The notes: a model not told the origin generated them from the sequence alone. Shown: positions 9,215 through 18,199, numbered from the stretch's first letter. The stretch: DNA of 64,000 bases from an uncultured Luteitalea sp. (GCA_934541105.1 CAKTDA010000002.1:496001-560000), one strand, 5' to 3'. A program made the numbers and translations.

Positions 9215-10105
9215 TCACCCTCCCTGAGAACCGGCCCGCCCGGCGCGACTCCACGTCGTGGCGCGCAGCGCCGGAGACGGCCGCTGCCCGCGCGCCTGCA
9301 GGCAGGCCGCGATGCGGAGCGGCGTGCCCACGTCAGCCGGCAGTCGCCACTTGCGCACGAGGTGTCGCGGCCGCCCCGTCGCGACGGCTTCGGCAACCTG
9401 ACCGCCTGGCGCGAACACGTCCGCGCTGTCGATCGCGATGCCGTCCACGAGCGACACGAGCTGCACCTCGCGCGAGCCGTTCGAGTCCGTCGGCCACTCG
9501 CCGAGCGACGTGCCGGCAAACAGCAGCCGCTGCCACTGCTCGTCCGAACGACAGCCCGACGCCTGCGGACGCGGCTCCCACCGGAACGCGATCTCGATCT
9601 CGACGCGCCGCCCGGGCCGATCGACCTGTTTCGGGCGGGTCTCGTGCGCCTGCGACGCGGGAGGACCGCCGGAGTCGCCGGCCTGTCGCGCCACCCACGC
9701 GAGAGGGATCACGAAGGCGGCCACGAGCGCGATCGAGATCGCGATCGTGCACCCGGGCCGCCTGCCCGACACCATCGACACGATCGGCCGTGACCGCCGC
9801 GGCTCGCGCAAGAGGGCGTCGAACGCGAGCAACTGCGGATTGTTCGGATTCGCCTCGCGCGCGCCCGTGATCAATGCGTCGAGCCGGCCGTGTGCCTGCG
9901 CCCACTCGATCAGGCGATACGCGACGTCCGCGAGCGGCCCTTCCCCGGCAATCACCGACAGGCGCGTGTCGAGCTGGAACTCGACGAGGCGTTCGAGCGC
10001 CGCCTGGCGCGGGAACGCGCTCAGCAGCGCCGCGTGCAACGCCTTCTTCTGCCGTCCGTCGAGCGGACCCGGGTCCGTCGTCTGCTCTGGCTCCAGTCGA
10101 CTCAC
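9215..10105 (-). CDS. Membrane protein with effector-associated-domain-1-like N-terminus
   Basis: A 296-residue protein. GTG 10105-10103 is the preferred start because it overlaps the stop of the subtilase gene in a GTGA arrangement. Residues ~15-98 are helical and match what I know of effector-associated domain 1: GRQKKALHAALLSAF, LERLVEF, LIEWAQAHGRLDALITGARE and the closing NPNNPQLLAF. One transmembrane helix follows (about 118-138). The remaining ~155 residues would lie outside the membrane and form an unrecognised beta-rich region (EIEIAFRWEP, REVQLVSLVDGIAID). Effector-associated domains are described as adaptors that recruit effectors in bacterial conflict systems. Here the adaptor sits in a membrane protein beside a protease, suggesting signal transfer across the membrane. 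The domain call rests on my reading and needs a profile search. Confidence 0.7.
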   Translation of the reverse strand: MSRLEPEQTTDPGPLDGRQKKALHAALLSAFPRQAALERLVEFQLDTRLSVIAGEGPLADVAYRLIEWAQAHGRLDALITGAREANPNNPQLLAFDALLREPRRSRPIVSMVSGRRPGCTIAISIALVAAFVIPLAWVARQAGDSGGPPASQAHETRPKQVDRPGRRVEIEIAFRWEPRPQASGCRSDEQWQRLLFAGTSLGEWPTDSNGSREVQLVSLVDGIAIDSADVFAPGGQVAEAVATGRPRHLVRKWRLPADVGTPLRIAACLQARGQRPSPALRATTWSRAGRAGSQGG

Positions 10106-11880
10106 CTCTGCATGCGTGCGAGCAGTGCCCTGGATCCCTCGCGCGACAGCCGGGGCGCGGCGGCCCGGCCCGGCATGCGAGGCGCGATCGTCTGGCCACG
10201 CTTCTTCGGCCCGGCAGGCTTCAGCACGCGGGTGCGCACCGCCGGGTTCGTCGCCACATGGAACAGCAGCTCGTCGCCTACGTCGACGAGCACCGATGGC
10301 AACTCGCGATCTGTCGTCTGCAGCAGCCGCACGAGGCCGCGGCGCACGTCGATCGGCTCGGCCTCGGGAAAGTACGGCAGGAAGCGATCGACGTCGTTCT
10401 CGGGCCGGGGCGCGAGGGCCGACCGCAGGCGCAGGCCCGCGGCCGGCGGCGTGGCCGGCAGCGGCGCGCGGAGCAGCTTCTCGACGTCGAGGATGCCGGC
10501 GCCGTGCTTGTCGGACCGCCAGCCCTGCGGCGTCTGGACGCCCGCGGTCATCAGCAATTCCTTGAACACCGCCGCGATCTGGCCGCGCCCGTAGCGGGCG
10601 ATGAGTGCGTCGCGCCCGTGATACGCAAGCCACAGCGCGCACGCACCCGCCGTCGTCGCAACCGCGTACGACGTGCCCGAGCCGACGTCGACGATGTCGT
10701 CGCCGGCGCCGGCATCGCGCCCGGGCCGCGCGACCCACACCGTCTCGCCCGGCGCGGTCACGTCCACCGTGTCGCCGCTTGCCGACTTGCTCCAGATGCC
10801 GCGACGGCAGTTGCACGCCGCGCACGCGATCACGAGGTCGAACCGCGCCGGGTAGACCACGAAGGGCCACACGTTGCCCGCCGCGGCGAGCACCACCACG
10901 CCCTCGCTCACGGCGTGGCGGATCGCGCGCTCGAGGGTGCCCGACGGCGCGGGCCCGCCAAGGCTCATCGAGATCACGTGGCACCCCTTGTCGGTCGCGT
11001 AACGGATGGCTTCCGCAAGCCGATCGAACCCGAGCAGGACGACGCGCGGCGTCACCCGCAGCGGAACGATCGTGGCGGCCGGCGCGAGGCCGGACACGAA
11101 GCGGGTGCCCGATCCGCCCGTGCTGCTCATGATCACGCTCGCCGTGGTCGTGCCATGGCCGGGGTTGCCGTCCTCGAGCGGATCACGGGCATCGGGCTGG
11201 CGCAGCACGAAGTCGTAGCTGTCGACCACGCGGACGCGCGGCGGGTCGTCCCAGATCTCGGCGTGCGGCGTGTAGCCCGTGTCGGGGTGGCCGATGACGA
11301 TCCCCTCGCCCTTCGTGCGGCCGTCGGGGGTGGGCGGCGTGAGGGCCCATGCCTCGCGCACGCGGCAGAGCTTCAGGATCCACTCGGGATCGGTCTCGGC
11401 GCACGCGAGCGGCTTGTCGGCCTTGAAGTCCCGCGCAACGGGGCGGTCCTCGACAACGCCAGGCGGCGGCTCGAGCCCGGGCTGCTCGATCGCGGGCTCG
11501 GCGTCGGCCACATCGCGATGCGCCTTCAGCTCACGCGTCAGTGTCCACGCACGGCCCGGATCGAACGCTGCCCCGTCCGCCCGGGTCACGCGGTAGTCAC
11601 GGGCGCCGGGCCCGAGTGGCGTGACGACGTGTCCCTCGCCGATCGACTCGCGCACCGCCTGCTCCGCGATCGACAGCGCGCGTGAATCGTCCTGCTCCGC
11701 GGGTGCGGCGTGCACGAGCAGCGCGTGGCACGACGCCAGGTAGGGCTCGGTGATTGGCGGTGCGACCGTCGGCGATCCCGGGCCCTGCGTGCGCGGCGCG
11801 ACCGGCGGCCGTGTCGCACGGGCGCGGGTACGCGGTGATGCCGGGCGACGGGCAGATCGGGCAGAGGAGCGCTTGGCCAT
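10102..11880 (-). CDS. Subtilisin-like (S8) serine protease, cytoplasmic
   Basis: A 592-residue protein starting at ATG 11880 (MAKRSSARSARR), with GGAGAGG three bases upstream; longer forms are open but unsupported. There is no signal peptide, which is unusual since most subtilases are exported. Residues 1-45 are Arg/Pro-rich and disordered. The peptidase domain (about 190-480) contains the triad Asp200 (GHPDTGYT), His242 (PGHGTTTASV) and Ser404 (GSGTSYAVATTAG), with the oxyanion Asn336 in AAAGNVWPF. The Cys pair in ACAACNCRRG (about 352-358) is unusual. The C-terminal ~110 residues are unassigned. It is the first gene of an operon with the EAD-domain membrane protein (GTGA overlap) and a lipoprotein. 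It is probably a regulated intracellular protease, possibly the effector or activator of that module. Confidence 0.88.
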   Translation of the reverse strand: MAKRSSARSARRPASPRTRARATRPPVAPRTQGPGSPTVAPPITEPYLASCHALLVHAAPAEQDDSRALSIAEQAVRESIGEGHVVTPLGPGARDYRVTRADGAAFDPGRAWTLTRELKAHRDVADAEPAIEQPGLEPPPGVVEDRPVARDFKADKPLACAETDPEWILKLCRVREAWALTPPTPDGRTKGEGIVIGHPDTGYTPHAEIWDDPPRVRVVDSYDFVLRQPDARDPLEDGNPGHGTTTASVIMSSTGGSGTRFVSGLAPAATIVPLRVTPRVVLLGFDRLAEAIRYATDKGCHVISMSLGGPAPSGTLERAIRHAVSEGVVVLAAAGNVWPFVVYPARFDLVIACAACNCRRGIWSKSASGDTVDVTAPGETVWVARPGRDAGAGDDIVDVGSGTSYAVATTAGACALWLAYHGRDALIARYGRGQIAAVFKELLMTAGVQTPQGWRSDKHGAGILDVEKLLRAPLPATPPAAGLRLRSALAPRPENDVDRFLPYFPEAEPIDVRRGLVRLLQTTDRELPSVLVDVGDELLFHVATNPAVRTRVLKPAGPKKRGQTIAPRMPGRAAAPRLSREGSRALLARMQR

Positions 11881-12078
11881 GAGCCTCTCCGGCGCACACC
11901 GTCGGAGGTGGCGCAGATTCGTCGGGACACTTGCCTCAACGCTGCGTCTGCCGGCGACGAACACGCATGTGCGCTTCGCGGCAGCGCGCCGTTCTTCTCG
12001 GTACGGCACGAACACAGGGCGGTCGGCGGCACGCGCCACAGCGGGTGCGACCGCCTTGACGTGCGAGGAGGTACCGAG

Positions 12079-14028
12079 ATGCTGCGCCCGTTCCGAACCA
12101 CGGCGACGCTCACGCTGCTGTCCCTTGGCTGGGCAGGCCTCGTCGCCGTGTCAGCGACGCACTCGTCGGATCAGGCGCCGACGACACCGACCCAGCCGCG
12201 GTACGGCACCGACGACGACTACGGATACGGCGGGCGCCTCAGCGACCTCGAGCGTACGGGCCGCGACACCTGGTACTTCTGGACGGGCGGCAACGAGAAG
12301 TTCTGGGTCCGTATGGCGGAGCTTACGGATGGCAACGTCGACTTGCTCAACTATGTGGACTCGCGCCGCCACGGACGACGGTTCCGTGAACTCGGCGCGC
12401 TGACGCAGCCGGGATGCGAGCCCGCGACCGCAGCCGATCAGTACGGCCTCTGGCTCGACAGCTGCGCGAAGGACGACCTGCCGCCCGAGTTCGGCGAGCC
12501 CGCCGGCATCGTCGGCCTCCGCCGCTTCCCGAACCCGCAGTTCGATCCGGCGAAGTGGAACGCCGAGACCTACCGCACCCATCCCGCGGGGATGCAGCCG
12601 CCGTACCTCATCGGCATGGCCTGCGGCTTCTGCCACGTCGGCTTCAATCCGCTCGAACCGCCTGCCGACCCCGAACGCCCGCGCTGGCGGGAGCTTGCCG
12701 GTGCCATCGGCAATCAGTACTGGGAGGAAGGCCGCCTCTTCAACCTGAAGATGACGCCCCGCGACTTCCGCTGGCACCTCGGGAACCGGCAGCCGCCGGG
12801 CACGTCCGACACGTCGCGGTTCGCGACCGATCACATGCACAACCCGAGCAACATCAACGCCATCTTCCTGCTCGGGCATCGTCCGACGGCCGTCGAGCGG
12901 ATGGGTGACGGCAGCGAGCGCGCCGTGCACCACATCCTCAAGGACGGCGCGGACTCGGTGGGCGTGGCCGGGGCCTCGCTGCGGGTGTACGTGAACATCG
13001 GCATGTGCGCCGACCAGTGGCTGGAGCTCCACGATCCGGTGCGGGGGCTCGAGCCGCAGCGGCCGTTCCGGATGGCCGAAGCGCGCGAGAAGTGCGCCGA
13101 CTGGCGTGCGACTGAGGCACGCATGGAGGCTGCCGAAGCGTTCCTGAAGACGATTGGCCCGATGCGCCTTGCCGATGCGCCCGGCGGGGCACGCTATCTC
13201 CCCGAGCCGGAGTCCGAGGTGCAGCAGGGCGCGCGCGTGTTCGCACGCGAGTGCGCCACGTGCCACTCGAGCAAGCAGCCGCCGACGCCGCTGACCGACC
13301 CCGCGCTGCGGCGTGCGTGGTTCGAGGACGCCGCGGCGTCGCCGGACTTCCTGACCGACAACTACCTGTCCGACGATCGACGCTACCCGGTCAAGGAGCT
13401 CGGCACGAACGTCGCGCGCGCGATGGCCACAAACGCGCAGAAGGGCCAGGTCTGGGAGGAGTTCTCGTCCGAGACCTACAAGCAGCTGCCGGCCGGCGGC
13501 GAGATCGAGGGCCTCTACAATCCGCTGAAGCCCGACAAGCCGTTGAAACTCACGATCCGATCGGGCGGCTACTACCGGACGCCATCGCTCGTGTCGATGT
13601 GGGCCACCGCGCCCTACCTCCACAACAACGCACTCGGCACCTACGTGAAGGACCCGACGGTCTCGGGACGCATGGCGGCGTTCGAGGATGCCGTGGAGAA
13701 GCTGCTGTGGCCCGAGAAGCGCCTCGGGGTGCAGTCGATCATCGTCACGAGCGTGCCGAGCGAGCTGCACATCGCCGGCCGCGACAGGCCCGTCCAGATT
13801 CCCGCGGGTACGCCCGTCGATCTGATCGCGGGCGTCGATCCGCGCCGCCTCCCGGCCATCGCCCGGACGCGGCTCGTGCTGAACCTGCTGTCGGACGAGC
13901 GGCTGTACCGCAACTTCATCGACAACAACGTCGCGCCCGACTTCGTGCTCGATCGCGGCCACACGTTCGGCGCGCAGCTGCCCGATGCCGACAAGCGCGC
14001 GCTCATCGCCTATCTGAAGCGGATGTAG
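12079..14028 (+). CDS. RoxA-like exported dihaem c-type cytochrome
   Basis: A 649-residue protein starting at ATG 12079 after a GAGGAGGT ribosome site (12065-12072). The N-terminus has a signal peptide (LTLLSLGWAGLVAVSA). Two c-type haem sites are visible: Cys182/Cys185/His186 (CGFCH) and Cys392/Cys395/His396 (CATCH). Length, the wide haem spacing and motifs such as FATDHMHNPSNINAIFLLGH and YYRTPSLVSMWATAPYLHNN resemble the dihaem rubber oxygenase RoxA and its relatives, a branch of the cytochrome c peroxidase/MauG superfamily. The Pro-Tyr-Leu-His-Asn motif occurs in both dihaem proteins of this cluster. It may be a periplasmic oxygenase or electron carrier; rubber cleavage itself is not shown. 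The OYE gene starts two bases after its stop. Confidence 0.82.
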   Translation: MLRPFRTTATLTLLSLGWAGLVAVSATHSSDQAPTTPTQPRYGTDDDYGYGGRLSDLERTGRDTWYFWTGGNEKFWVRMAELTDGNVDLLNYVDSRRHGRRFRELGALTQPGCEPATAADQYGLWLDSCAKDDLPPEFGEPAGIVGLRRFPNPQFDPAKWNAETYRTHPAGMQPPYLIGMACGFCHVGFNPLEPPADPERPRWRELAGAIGNQYWEEGRLFNLKMTPRDFRWHLGNRQPPGTSDTSRFATDHMHNPSNINAIFLLGHRPTAVERMGDGSERAVHHILKDGADSVGVAGASLRVYVNIGMCADQWLELHDPVRGLEPQRPFRMAEAREKCADWRATEARMEAAEAFLKTIGPMRLADAPGGARYLPEPESEVQQGARVFARECATCHSSKQPPTPLTDPALRRAWFEDAAASPDFLTDNYLSDDRRYPVKELGTNVARAMATNAQKGQVWEEFSSETYKQLPAGGEIEGLYNPLKPDKPLKLTIRSGGYYRTPSLVSMWATAPYLHNNALGTYVKDPTVSGRMAAFEDAVEKLLWPEKRLGVQSIIVTSVPSELHIAGRDRPVQIPAGTPVDLIAGVDPRRLPAIARTRLVLNLLSDERLYRNFIDNNVAPDFVLDRGHTFGAQLPDADKRALIAYLKRM

Positions 14029-14030
14029 TG

Positions 14031-15341
14031 ATGGCCGACCCGATCTTCGAACCGCTGGCGTTCCGCAATCTGACGGTGAAGAACCGGATCCTCAGGTCCA
14101 ACGTCTCCGGACGCTTCGACAACTACGACGGCTCCGGCAACCAGGCGCGCATCAACTGGGAGGTGAAGTTCGCACGCGGCGGCGTCGGCGCCATCATCTC
14201 CTCGTTCGTGCCCGTCTCCATCCAGGGCCGCATCGTCCCCAACTACGCGACGATCCATCGCGACGAGTGCATCCCGTTCTGGCGCGCGGTCGGCACGGCC
14301 GTCCACGAGCACGACTGCCGCTTCGTGCTGCAGCTCTCGCACGCGGGACGGCAGCGCGACATCCCGGGCATCGAGTACCCCGAGGCGCTGAGCGCCACCG
14401 ATCGCGACGAGCCGCTGCACGGCTTTCCATGCCGCGCCATGACGCAGGCCGACATCGACGAGACGGTCGCCGCGTTTGCCGCCGGCGCGCGCCGCGCCCG
14501 GCTCGCCGGGCTCGACGGCGTCGAGCTGCACGCCGCCAACGGATACCTGTTCACACAGTTCCTCAGCTCGGCCATCAACGGCCGCTCCGACGGCTACGGC
14601 GGGCCGCTGGCGCAGCGCGCCCGCTTCCTCCTCGAGGTCGTCGCGGCCATCCGCGCCGAGGTCGGACCAGACTTCCACCTCCAGGTGAAGATCAGCGCCG
14701 AGGACCACAACGACGCAATCGACGATGACGAGAAGCCGGGCAACACGCTCGCCGACACGGTGCAGGTGTGCCGGTGGCTCGATGAAGCGGGAGTGGACGC
14801 GATTCACGTCTCGACGGGGTCGTACTTCCCGCACCCGCGCAACCCGGCTGGCGACTTCCCCGTCGACGAACTGGTGAAGACGTACGACCAGCTGCTCTCG
14901 AGCGGGAGCCAGGCGCTCCGCAACTACCTGCTGTTCCGCTTCGAGCCGACGCAGCGGCTGTTCGAGCGGCGCTGGCGCGAGGCGCGAGGCGATCGCATCG
15001 AGGGCATCAACCTTCCGGCGGCGCGGGCAATCACGCAGGTCGTCGGCGTGCCGGTGCTCTGCACGGGCGGCTTCCAGACGGCCGCGATCATCCGCGAGGC
15101 CATCGGCCAGGGCTTCTGCGACGCGGTGACGATCGCGAGGCCGCTCATCGCCAACAACGACCTCGTGCAGCAGTTTGCCGCCGGCATGGGGCGGCCGGCC
15201 GTGCCGTGTACGTACTGCAACCGCTGTCTCGTCAACGCGGTCGAGAACCCCCTCGGCTGCTACGACGTCACGCGCTTCCCGTCGCACGAGGCGATGGTCG
15301 AGCAGATCATGTCGGTGTTCGCGCCGGCATCCTTCGTGTGA
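14031..15341 (+). CDS. Old Yellow Enzyme family NADH:flavin oxidoreductase with Fe-S cysteines
   Basis: A 436-residue TIM-barrel flavoenzyme starting at ATG 14031, two bases after the preceding cytochrome stop. It begins IFEPLAFRNLTVKNRILRSN, the usual FMN-binding start. It continues through LQLSHAGRQ, the active-site-type segment DGVELHAANGYLFTQFLSS, NGRSDGYGG and the phosphate-binding TGGFQ and ARPLIANNDLVQQ segments. Cysteines in CTYCNRC plus a later Cys (CxxCxxC-x10-C) resemble the 4Fe-4S ligands of the 2,4-dienoyl-CoA reductase branch. However, the C-terminal flavodoxin and NAD domains of that branch are absent. It probably reduces an activated alkene or carbonyl. Its place between two exported dihaem cytochromes suggests that it processes products of the periplasmic step. 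No signal peptide is seen. Confidence 0.88.
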   Translation: MADPIFEPLAFRNLTVKNRILRSNVSGRFDNYDGSGNQARINWEVKFARGGVGAIISSFVPVSIQGRIVPNYATIHRDECIPFWRAVGTAVHEHDCRFVLQLSHAGRQRDIPGIEYPEALSATDRDEPLHGFPCRAMTQADIDETVAAFAAGARRARLAGLDGVELHAANGYLFTQFLSSAINGRSDGYGGPLAQRARFLLEVVAAIRAEVGPDFHLQVKISAEDHNDAIDDDEKPGNTLADTVQVCRWLDEAGVDAIHVSTGSYFPHPRNPAGDFPVDELVKTYDQLLSSGSQALRNYLLFRFEPTQRLFERRWREARGDRIEGINLPAARAITQVVGVPVLCTGGFQTAAIIREAIGQGFCDAVTIARPLIANNDLVQQFAAGMGRPAVPCTYCNRCLVNAVENPLGCYDVTRFPSHEAMVEQIMSVFAPASFV

Positions 15342-15345
15342 CGCG

Positions 15346-16767
15346 ATGGCGAGCCGACCCGTGCGCGTCCTTGCCGCCGCAGGCCTCCTGCTCGCGGCAA
15401 CCGTGTGCCTGCGCGCGGCCGCGCCCACGCGTCCCGACGCGGCGTCCTTCCCCGACATCCTCGAGCACTTCAAGTTCGGATCGATTGGCGCCGAGGAGGG
15501 GTCGGGGCTGCCGTACTGGATCTGGCGCGTGCTGCCCGACGTCTGCAGCGAGCACCTGCCTGCGAGACCCGGCGAAGGATACGAACGGATTGGCTTCCTC
15601 AGCGAGCCGCGCGATCACGGACGCCCGATCGGCACGTCGTTCCGGCCCGGCAAGGGCGACCTCGTCGGCGTGAACTGCGCCACCTGCCACGTGGGATCGG
15701 TGCGCGAGACGGCCGACGCGCCGCGCCGCATCGTGGTCGGCATGCCCGCCAACCAGATGGACCTCCAGGGCTACGCCAACTTCCTGACGGCGTGCGCGAA
15801 GGACCCTGCCTTCGAGAGTGGACGGCTCATTGCGGCCATCCGCGCGGTGAACCCGGACTTCGGCTTCTTCTCGCGCATCGCCTTCCGGCTGTTCGTCGTG
15901 CGCGCCGCGCGCAACGGCATCCTGGATCGCGCGAAGGAGAACGCCTGGTTCGCCGACCGGCCGGCGTTCGGCCCCGGGCGCGTCGATACGTTCAACCCGT
16001 ACAAGGTCCTGCTCGGCCTGCCCATCGAACCGACGGTGGGCACCGTGGACCTGCCGTCGCTCTGGAACCAGCGGCCCCGGCGCGGGCTGTGGCTGCACTG
16101 GGACGGCAACAACGACCTCGTCGAGGAGCGGAACAAGAGTGCGGCAATTGGCGCGGGCGCGACGCCCGCGACACTCGACCTGCCGTCGATGCGGCGCATC
16201 GAGGAGTGGGCCCTCGACTTCCCCGCGCCCCGGTACCCGGAGCCGCGCATCGACAGGACGCGCGCCGCGGAAGGGGCAGCCATCTACGCAGCGGCGTGCG
16301 CGGCGTGTCACGCGCTCGATGGGCCGAAGGTCGGACAGGTCACGCCGATCGACGAGGTCGGGACCGACCGCGAGCGCCTCGACTCGTTCACGCCCGACCT
16401 CGCGCGCGGCATGAACACGATTGGCGAGGGCCGGCCCTGGAAGTTCTCCCACTTCCGCAAGACCGCCGGGTACGCCAACATGCCGCTCGACGGGCTCTGG
16501 CTGCGGGCGCCCTACCTGCACAACGGCTCGGTGCCCGACCTGCGCGCGCTGCTCTTCCCCGAGGAGCGGCCGGCGGCGTTCCATCGCGCCTACGACGTCT
16601 ACGACTGGGACCGCGTGGGTTTCGTGAGTCGCGGCGCGGCCGCCGAACGCGAGGGCGTGAGGTACGACACCAGCCTGCGCGGCAACTCGAACCGCGGGCA
16701 CGTCTACGGCGCCGACCTGCCGGAGCGCGAGAAGCTCGCCCTGCTCGAGTACCTGAAGACTCTCTGA
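15346..16767 (+). CDS. Exported dihaem c-type cytochrome
   Basis: A 473-residue protein with a signal peptide (VLAAAGLLLAATVCLRAAA), starting at ATG 15346, four bases after the OYE stop. Haem-binding sites are Cys111/Cys114/His115 (CATCH) and Cys318/Cys321/His322 (CAACH), and a second-domain methionine could supply an axial ligand. The segment GLWLRAPYLHNGSVPDLRALL is characteristic of dihaem cytochrome/RoxA-like proteins. It is about 170 residues shorter than the first dihaem protein of the cluster and clearly distinct from it. It probably transfers electrons or acts as a partner peroxidase/oxygenase in the periplasm. Organisation argues for a single transcript 12079-16767; the deacetylase gene after it starts 46 bases on. 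Confidence 0.83.
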   Translation: MASRPVRVLAAAGLLLAATVCLRAAAPTRPDAASFPDILEHFKFGSIGAEEGSGLPYWIWRVLPDVCSEHLPARPGEGYERIGFLSEPRDHGRPIGTSFRPGKGDLVGVNCATCHVGSVRETADAPRRIVVGMPANQMDLQGYANFLTACAKDPAFESGRLIAAIRAVNPDFGFFSRIAFRLFVVRAARNGILDRAKENAWFADRPAFGPGRVDTFNPYKVLLGLPIEPTVGTVDLPSLWNQRPRRGLWLHWDGNNDLVEERNKSAAIGAGATPATLDLPSMRRIEEWALDFPAPRYPEPRIDRTRAAEGAAIYAAACAACHALDGPKVGQVTPIDEVGTDRERLDSFTPDLARGMNTIGEGRPWKFSHFRKTAGYANMPLDGLWLRAPYLHNGSVPDLRALLFPEERPAAFHRAYDVYDWDRVGFVSRGAAAEREGVRYDTSLRGNSNRGHVYGADLPEREKLALLEYLKTL

Positions 16768-16813
16768 GGACGGACTCGTCGCTGTTTCGGGGTTCGTGCG
16801 CTAGATTCTCGAC

Positions 16814-17764
16814 ATGCGTCGATTCCTGCTGCTGTTCCTCGGTGCCCTGCTCGCCATCCTGCTGCTCACCACGACGCGGCCCGGCGCACAGGACGTCGTC
16901 GCGGCGCCCTCGCTCGCCGAACGCCTCGGCTACAAGCCCACCGACATCCTGCTCATCGTCAATGCCGACGATGTGGGGATGAGCCATGCGGCAAACGCGG
17001 CCACGCGCGCCGGCATGGAGAAGGGCCTCGTCACCTCGGGCACGATCATGGTGCCGTGCCCCTGGTTCGAGGAAATTGCGGCCTACGCACGCGACAACCC
17101 GGAGGCCGACTTCGGCCTGCACCTCACGCACACGAGCGAGTGGAAGGTCTACAAGTGGGGCCCTGTCGCGAGCCGGCACCTGGTGCCCGGGCTCGTCTCG
17201 CCGCAGGGGTATCTCTGGCCCGACATCGAGAGCGTCTACAAGCACGCCACGCCGGAACAGGCGGCCCTCGAAGCGCGCGCGCAGATCGAGAAGGCGCTGA
17301 AGACGGGCATCGACGTCACGCACCTCGACTCGCACATGGGCGCGCTGCAGTACGACATGCGCTATCACCAGGTGTACCGGCAGCTCGCGAAGGAGTTCGA
17401 CCTGCCGATCCGCATGGGCAGCCAGGACCTGCTCGCGAAGATGGGGGCCGGGCACCTGCGCGCCGAGCTCGATGCCGACGGCACCGTCTATCCCGATTAC
17501 CTCATTCACGACCAGCGCAAGCCGGGAGAGGCGGTTGCCGCCTACTGGAAGCGGATCATCACGGAGCTGAAGCCGGGCGTGACGGAGCTGTACATCCATC
17601 CGGCCGTCGCCGGCGAGGAGATGCAGCACATCACCAACAGCTGGCAGGAGCGCGACACCGAGTACCACCTCTTCACCGACGACGCCTCGGTGAAACAGCT
17701 GCTCGAGCAGCGGCAGGTGAAGCTGATCGGCTGGCGGCCGCTGCGCGACCTGCAACGGAAGTAG
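16814..17764 (+). CDS. YdjC/ChbG-family carbohydrate deacetylase, exported
   Basis: A 316-residue protein with an N-terminal hydrophobic signal (RRFLLLFLGALLAILLL, residues 2-18). The ChbG/YdjC fold is visible from residue 43. NADDVGMS supplies the metal Asp pair (Asp52/Asp53), FGLHLTHTSEW provides His103, and VTHLDSHMG provides His170 and His174. Characterised relatives remove acetyl groups from chito-oligosaccharides, using a metal ion. Cytoplasmic members lack a signal, so an exported copy is slightly unusual. A hydrophobic start may make it membrane-attached or periplasmic. It may still belong to the cytochrome cluster upstream (46-base gap), but a functional link is not evident. Confidence 0.88.
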   Translation: MRRFLLLFLGALLAILLLTTTRPGAQDVVAAPSLAERLGYKPTDILLIVNADDVGMSHAANAATRAGMEKGLVTSGTIMVPCPWFEEIAAYARDNPEADFGLHLTHTSEWKVYKWGPVASRHLVPGLVSPQGYLWPDIESVYKHATPEQAALEARAQIEKALKTGIDVTHLDSHMGALQYDMRYHQVYRQLAKEFDLPIRMGSQDLLAKMGAGHLRAELDADGTVYPDYLIHDQRKPGEAVAAYWKRIITELKPGVTELYIHPAVAGEEMQHITNSWQERDTEYHLFTDDASVKQLLEQRQVKLIGWRPLRDLQRK

Positions 17765-17808
17765 CTGGACAACGCGGAGTCGTCGCCGGGGAACCGGCAC
17801 CCCTCCTA

Positions 17809-17838
17809 TTGCGTACCCATACGAGCAGTCGCTAATAT
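17809..17838 (+). promoter_or_regulatory. Sigma-70-type promoter of padR-permease operon
   Basis: TTGCGT at 17809-17814 and TAATAT at 17833-17838 are separated by 18 bases. They sit 22 bases before the padR start codon, with AGGAGA (17850-17855) as ribosome site between. This is the clearest promoter-like sequence in the intergenic region. PadR repressors usually bind their own promoter, but I see no clear operator palindrome here. Confidence 0.5.
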
Positions 17839-17860
17839 GGGGAAGCCATAGGAGACGCCC

Positions 17861-18199
17861 ATGGGCAGGACCGACGTCTGGCAGGGCACGCTCGCCCTCC
17901 TGATCCTCCGCACGCTCGACACCCTCGGACCGCAGCACGGCTACGGCATCGCTCGCCGCATCGAACAGATCAGCGGCGACCAGCTCACGGTCAACTACGG
18001 CACGCTTCACCCTGCCCTGCTGAAGCTGGAGCAGGAAGGGAGCGTCGCGTCGGAGTGGGGCGTCTCCGAGAACGGCCGACGCGCGAAGTTCTACACGCTG
18101 ACGCGGAGCGGTCGGGCCGAGATGACGCGCGCCTCGCGGGAGTGGTCGCAGGCGACGGCGATCGTGGCGCGGTTCCTCGATCAGGGGAGCAAGGCGTGA
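17861..18199 (+). CDS. PadR-family transcriptional regulator
   Basis: A 112-residue winged-helix regulator. It shows the PadR sequence pattern: QGTLALLILRTLDTLGPQHGYGIARRIEQ (helix 1 and turn), LTVNYGTLHPALLKLEQEG (recognition helix and wing start), and GRRAKFYTLTRSGRAEM (wing). Its stop codon overlaps the GTG start of the following permease gene by four bases, so both proteins should be made from one transcript. In Acidobacteriota this pair is recurrent: a short PadR regulator next to a large orphan permease. It probably represses its own operon in response to a small molecule. Confidence 0.93.
   Translation: MGRTDVWQGTLALLILRTLDTLGPQHGYGIARRIEQISGDQLTVNYGTLHPALLKLEQEGSVASEWGVSENGRRAKFYTLTRSGRAEMTRASREWSQATAIVARFLDQGSKA

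Noticed and set aside
12151..13962. Minus-strand 603-codon open frame
   Set aside because: Antisense to the RoxA-like dihaem gene, which has signal peptide, two haem motifs and a ribosome site.
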